Below, in pieces: positions 5,982-7,658 of a DNA stretch of 7,658 nt. A program made the translations under genes and the position numbers. Under the pieces are notes generated by a model. It was not told the origin of the DNA and made no database searches. It saw only the letters and a list, made by a program, of their open reading frames with translations. Every line of letters begins with the position of its first letter. Position 1 is the stretch's first letter. This DNA is from JAWWBN01 sp033720955 (GTDB lineage: Bacteria; Acidobacteriota; Thermoanaerobaculia; Multivoradales; JAHEKO01). Where the stretch lies: the NCBI GenBank assembly GCA_033720955.1, contig JAWWBN010000189.1:1-7658 (forward strand). The letters run 5' to 3'.

Positions 5982-5985
5982 GTGA
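5935..5985 (+). CDS. Possible 16-residue leader ORF coupled to glpD
   Basis: An ATG at 5935 opens a 16-codon frame (MTASAGPSRPPRARRA) whose TGA overlaps the proposed glpD GTG start as GTGA. Because glpD has only a weak ribosome binding site, terminating ribosomes could re-initiate there. No Shine-Dalgarno precedes the leader ATG either; if transcription starts just after the AT-rich island at 5921-5930, the message could be nearly leaderless. The composition is what random GC-rich DNA would give, so this may be chance. Confidence 0.2.
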   Translation: MTASAGPSRPPRARRA

Positions 5986-7625
5986 GGCCCCTCGCCCCGC
6001 CGGTCTCGACTCCGGGCCGGGACCGCGCCCTCGAGCGGGCGGCCGGCGAGGTCTGGGACCTCCTGGTGGTGGGGGGCGGCATCACCGGCGTCGCGGTGGC
6101 GCGCGACGCGGCCCTGCGGGGCCTCTCGACCCTGCTGGTCGAGCGCTCCGACCTGGCCGCCGGCACCTCGAGCCGCTCGTCGCGTCTCGTTCACGGCGGG
6201 CTGCGATATCTGGCGATGGCCGACTTCGCCCTGGTTCGTGAGGGTCTCGTGGAGCGCAAGCTGCTGCTGGACGGCGCGGAGGGCCTGGTCCGGGCGGTGG
6301 AGTTCCTCTACCCGGTCTTCGCCGGCGACCCCGACCCGCTCTGGAAGGTGAACCTGGGGGTCGGACTCTACGAGCTGCTCTCCCTGGGCTACGGGCTCGG
6401 AGGCAAGCGCCTGCTCTCCGAGGCCGAGGTGGCCGCCGCGGCCCCGGGTCTGCGCCGCGACGGCCTCAAGGGGGGTCTCCTCTACCGCGACGCCGCCACC
6501 CACGACGCTCGGCTCACCCTCACGGTCGCCCTCTCCGCCCGGGCCGCGGGAGCCACCCTCGTCACCCGCTGCGAGGCCGCCGGGCTGCTGACCGGGCGCG
6601 GCCGCGTCCACGGGGCGCGGCTGCGCGACGTCGTCTCGGGAGCCGGGATCGAGGCGCGGGCGCGGGCGGTCGCACTCTGCTGCGGCCCCTGGCAGGAGCT
6701 CTACGGCGACGCCCCCGTCCGGCTGGGCACCGCCCGGGGCTCGCACCTGAGCTTCCCCGCCGAGCGGCTGCCGGTGTCCCGGTTCCTGGCGCTGCGCTCG
6801 CCCAGGGACGGACGGCTCGCCTTCGCCATGCCGGTCGACGGCTACACCGTGGTGGGCACCACCGACGACTTCGACGAAGTCGAGCCGGGAGCCGTGGCCC
6901 CCACCCCGGGCGACACCGCCTACCTGCTGGAGGTGGCCAACCACGCCTTTCCGGCGGCGGATCTCGAGGCGGCCGACGTCGTCGGGCTCTGGGCGGGCCT
7001 GCGGCCGCTGGTCATGGAGAGCGCCGATGCCGCGGCGGGCCAGCTGTCCCGTCGTCACGCCGTCGCGGCGGTGCGGCCGGGACTCTGGATCCTGACCGGC
7101 GGCAAGCTCACCACCCATCGGGCGATGGCGGAGGAGCTGCTCGACCGGATGCTGCCGGCGCTCGAGCGGGGGGGGCGCACCGCCGGCCCCTGTCGGACCC
7201 GCGACCGGCCCCTCCTGCCCGGCTCCCCCGCCGCGAGCCGGACGGAGCTCGCCGAGCTGGGGGTGCCCGCCGCGAGGATCGGCGAGCTCGAGCGGCTCTA
7301 CGGAGCTCGGCTGCAGACCCTGGCCGACACCCTGACCGCGCAGCGGCCCGAGACGCCCTGCCCGGAGGAGACGCTCGCCGCCGCCCAGCTCGAGATGGCG
7401 GTGCGCGACGAGGAGGCCCTGGCCCTCGACGACGTGCTCCTGCGGCGCGTCGGTCCCGGCGCTCTCGACCTGGTGGCGTGCCGCCGGCAGGCGGCCGACG
7501 CCGCCGAGGAGGCCGGGCAGGCCCTGGGCTGGACCGACCGTCAGCGCGACGCCCAGGCGTCGGGCTTCCGCGCCGCGGCGGCGGCCGAGCTCGAGGGCGC
7601 CGGCGTGCCGCTCGACGGCCGCTAG
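5982..7625 (+). CDS. glpD: FAD-dependent glycerol-3-phosphate dehydrogenase (GlpD/GlpA family)
   Basis: This enzyme oxidises sn-glycerol-3-phosphate to dihydroxyacetone phosphate at the inner membrane surface and passes electrons to quinone. Counting from GTG 5982 (547 residues), the Rossmann FAD motif is LLVVGGGITGVAVARDAA (27-44). Next come SSRLVHGGLRYL (66-77), YRDAATHDARLTLTVA (168-183), GTARGSHLSFP (249-259), GTTDDFDEVEPG (302-313), LWAGLRPLV (346-354) with the substrate-site arginine, and TGGKLTTHR (382-390). The C-terminal helical domain keeps the family segment VRDEEALALDDVLLRR (484-499). Length lies between E. coli GlpD (501) and Mycobacterium GlpD2 (585). In the family motif (T)KGSH the lysine is Arg here. 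The N-terminus is uncertain: apart from a TTG at 5862, which would overlap the mglB promoter region, GTG 5982 is the only start before the FAD motif, and its ribosome binding site is weak. No glpF or glpK is seen; it stands as a single transcription unit in this window. Confidence 0.94.
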   Translation: MRPLAPPVSTPGRDRALERAAGEVWDLLVVGGGITGVAVARDAALRGLSTLLVERSDLAAGTSSRSSRLVHGGLRYLAMADFALVREGLVERKLLLDGAEGLVRAVEFLYPVFAGDPDPLWKVNLGVGLYELLSLGYGLGGKRLLSEAEVAAAAPGLRRDGLKGGLLYRDAATHDARLTLTVALSARAAGATLVTRCEAAGLLTGRGRVHGARLRDVVSGAGIEARARAVALCCGPWQELYGDAPVRLGTARGSHLSFPAERLPVSRFLALRSPRDGRLAFAMPVDGYTVVGTTDDFDEVEPGAVAPTPGDTAYLLEVANHAFPAADLEAADVVGLWAGLRPLVMESADAAAGQLSRRHAVAAVRPGLWILTGGKLTTHRAMAEELLDRMLPALERGGRTAGPCRTRDRPLLPGSPAASRTELAELGVPAARIGELERLYGARLQTLADTLTAQRPETPCPEETLAAAQLEMAVRDEEALALDDVLLRRVGPGALDLVACRRQAADAAEEAGQALGWTDRQRDAQASGFRAAAAAELEGAGVPLDGR

Positions 7626-7636
7626 CGGTCTAGCGC

Positions 7637-7654
7637 CGGCGACGGCTGTCGCCG
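7637..7654 (+). terminator. Hairpin after glpD, possible terminator
   Basis: A perfect 7-bp stem with a 4-base loop (CGGCGAC GGCT GTCGCCG) begins 11 bp after the glpD stop. The window ends four bases later, so a T-tract cannot be seen, and the next bases are GC-rich. The position suits transcription termination or 3' end stabilisation. Confidence 0.35.
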
Positions 7655-7658
7655 CCGC

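Noticed and set aside
3774..5985. Plus-strand open frames opposite yvcK, the TPR gene, mglA and mglB
   Set aside because: The opposite strand carries clear MglA, MglB, TPR and YvcK proteins; these frames have no motif and no credible start.
5886..7118. Minus-strand 410-codon frame opposite glpD
   Set aside because: Antisense shadow of GlpD, whose FAD and substrate motifs are all in the plus-strand frame; composition is Gly/Arg/Glu-rich without domains.

Overview
This is a strongly GC-rich window (about 70% or more by eye) with dense coding. It reads as chromosomal DNA of a Gram-negative-type environmental bacterium carrying a Myxococcus-style polarity module. A close MglA/MglB pair points to Myxococcota or another former deltaproteobacterial lineage, Acidobacteriota, or a similar high-GC phylum. 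The sequence alone does not decide between these. I see no insertion sequence, phage gene, tRNA, rRNA or CRISPR array, and codon and base use look uniform.

Six genes lie head to tail on the minus strand, transcribed from right to left: mglB (5850-5362), mglA (5285-4701), a small TPR-repeat protein with an HTH-like N-terminus (4694-4062), yvcK/glmR (4120-3101), glmU (2991-1597) and glmS (1597 to the left edge, cut off). Spacing is tight. There are 6 bp between mglA and the TPR gene, a 59-bp overlap between the TPR gene and yvcK, and a 1-bp TGATG overlap between glmU and glmS. Only two gaps are larger. The 76-bp mglB-mglA gap holds a nested inverted repeat. The 109-bp yvcK-glmU gap holds a G-quadruplex-type motif on the template strand and could contain a secondary promoter.

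Functionally the cluster joins two themes. MglA (Ras-like GTPase) and MglB (roadblock-type GAP) set front-rear polarity in gliding and twitching bacteria. The TPR protein between them and the metabolic genes is a plausible partner. GlmS and GlmU make UDP-GlcNAc, the precursor of peptidoglycan and LPS. YvcK (GlmR in Bacillus) is known in Firmicutes to bind UDP-GlcNAc and to stimulate GlmS. An operon of the form mglBA-TPR-yvcK-glmU-glmS therefore suggests a link between cell polarity and supply of envelope precursors, with YvcK as the sensor. This is the most interesting reading of the window, and it is an inference from gene order.

To the right, across a 131-bp divergent intergenic region, one plus-strand gene encodes an FAD-dependent glycerol-3-phosphate dehydrogenase of the GlpD family (5982-7625). 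It is followed by a hairpin at the window's right edge. It is metabolically separate and shares only the divergent promoter region.
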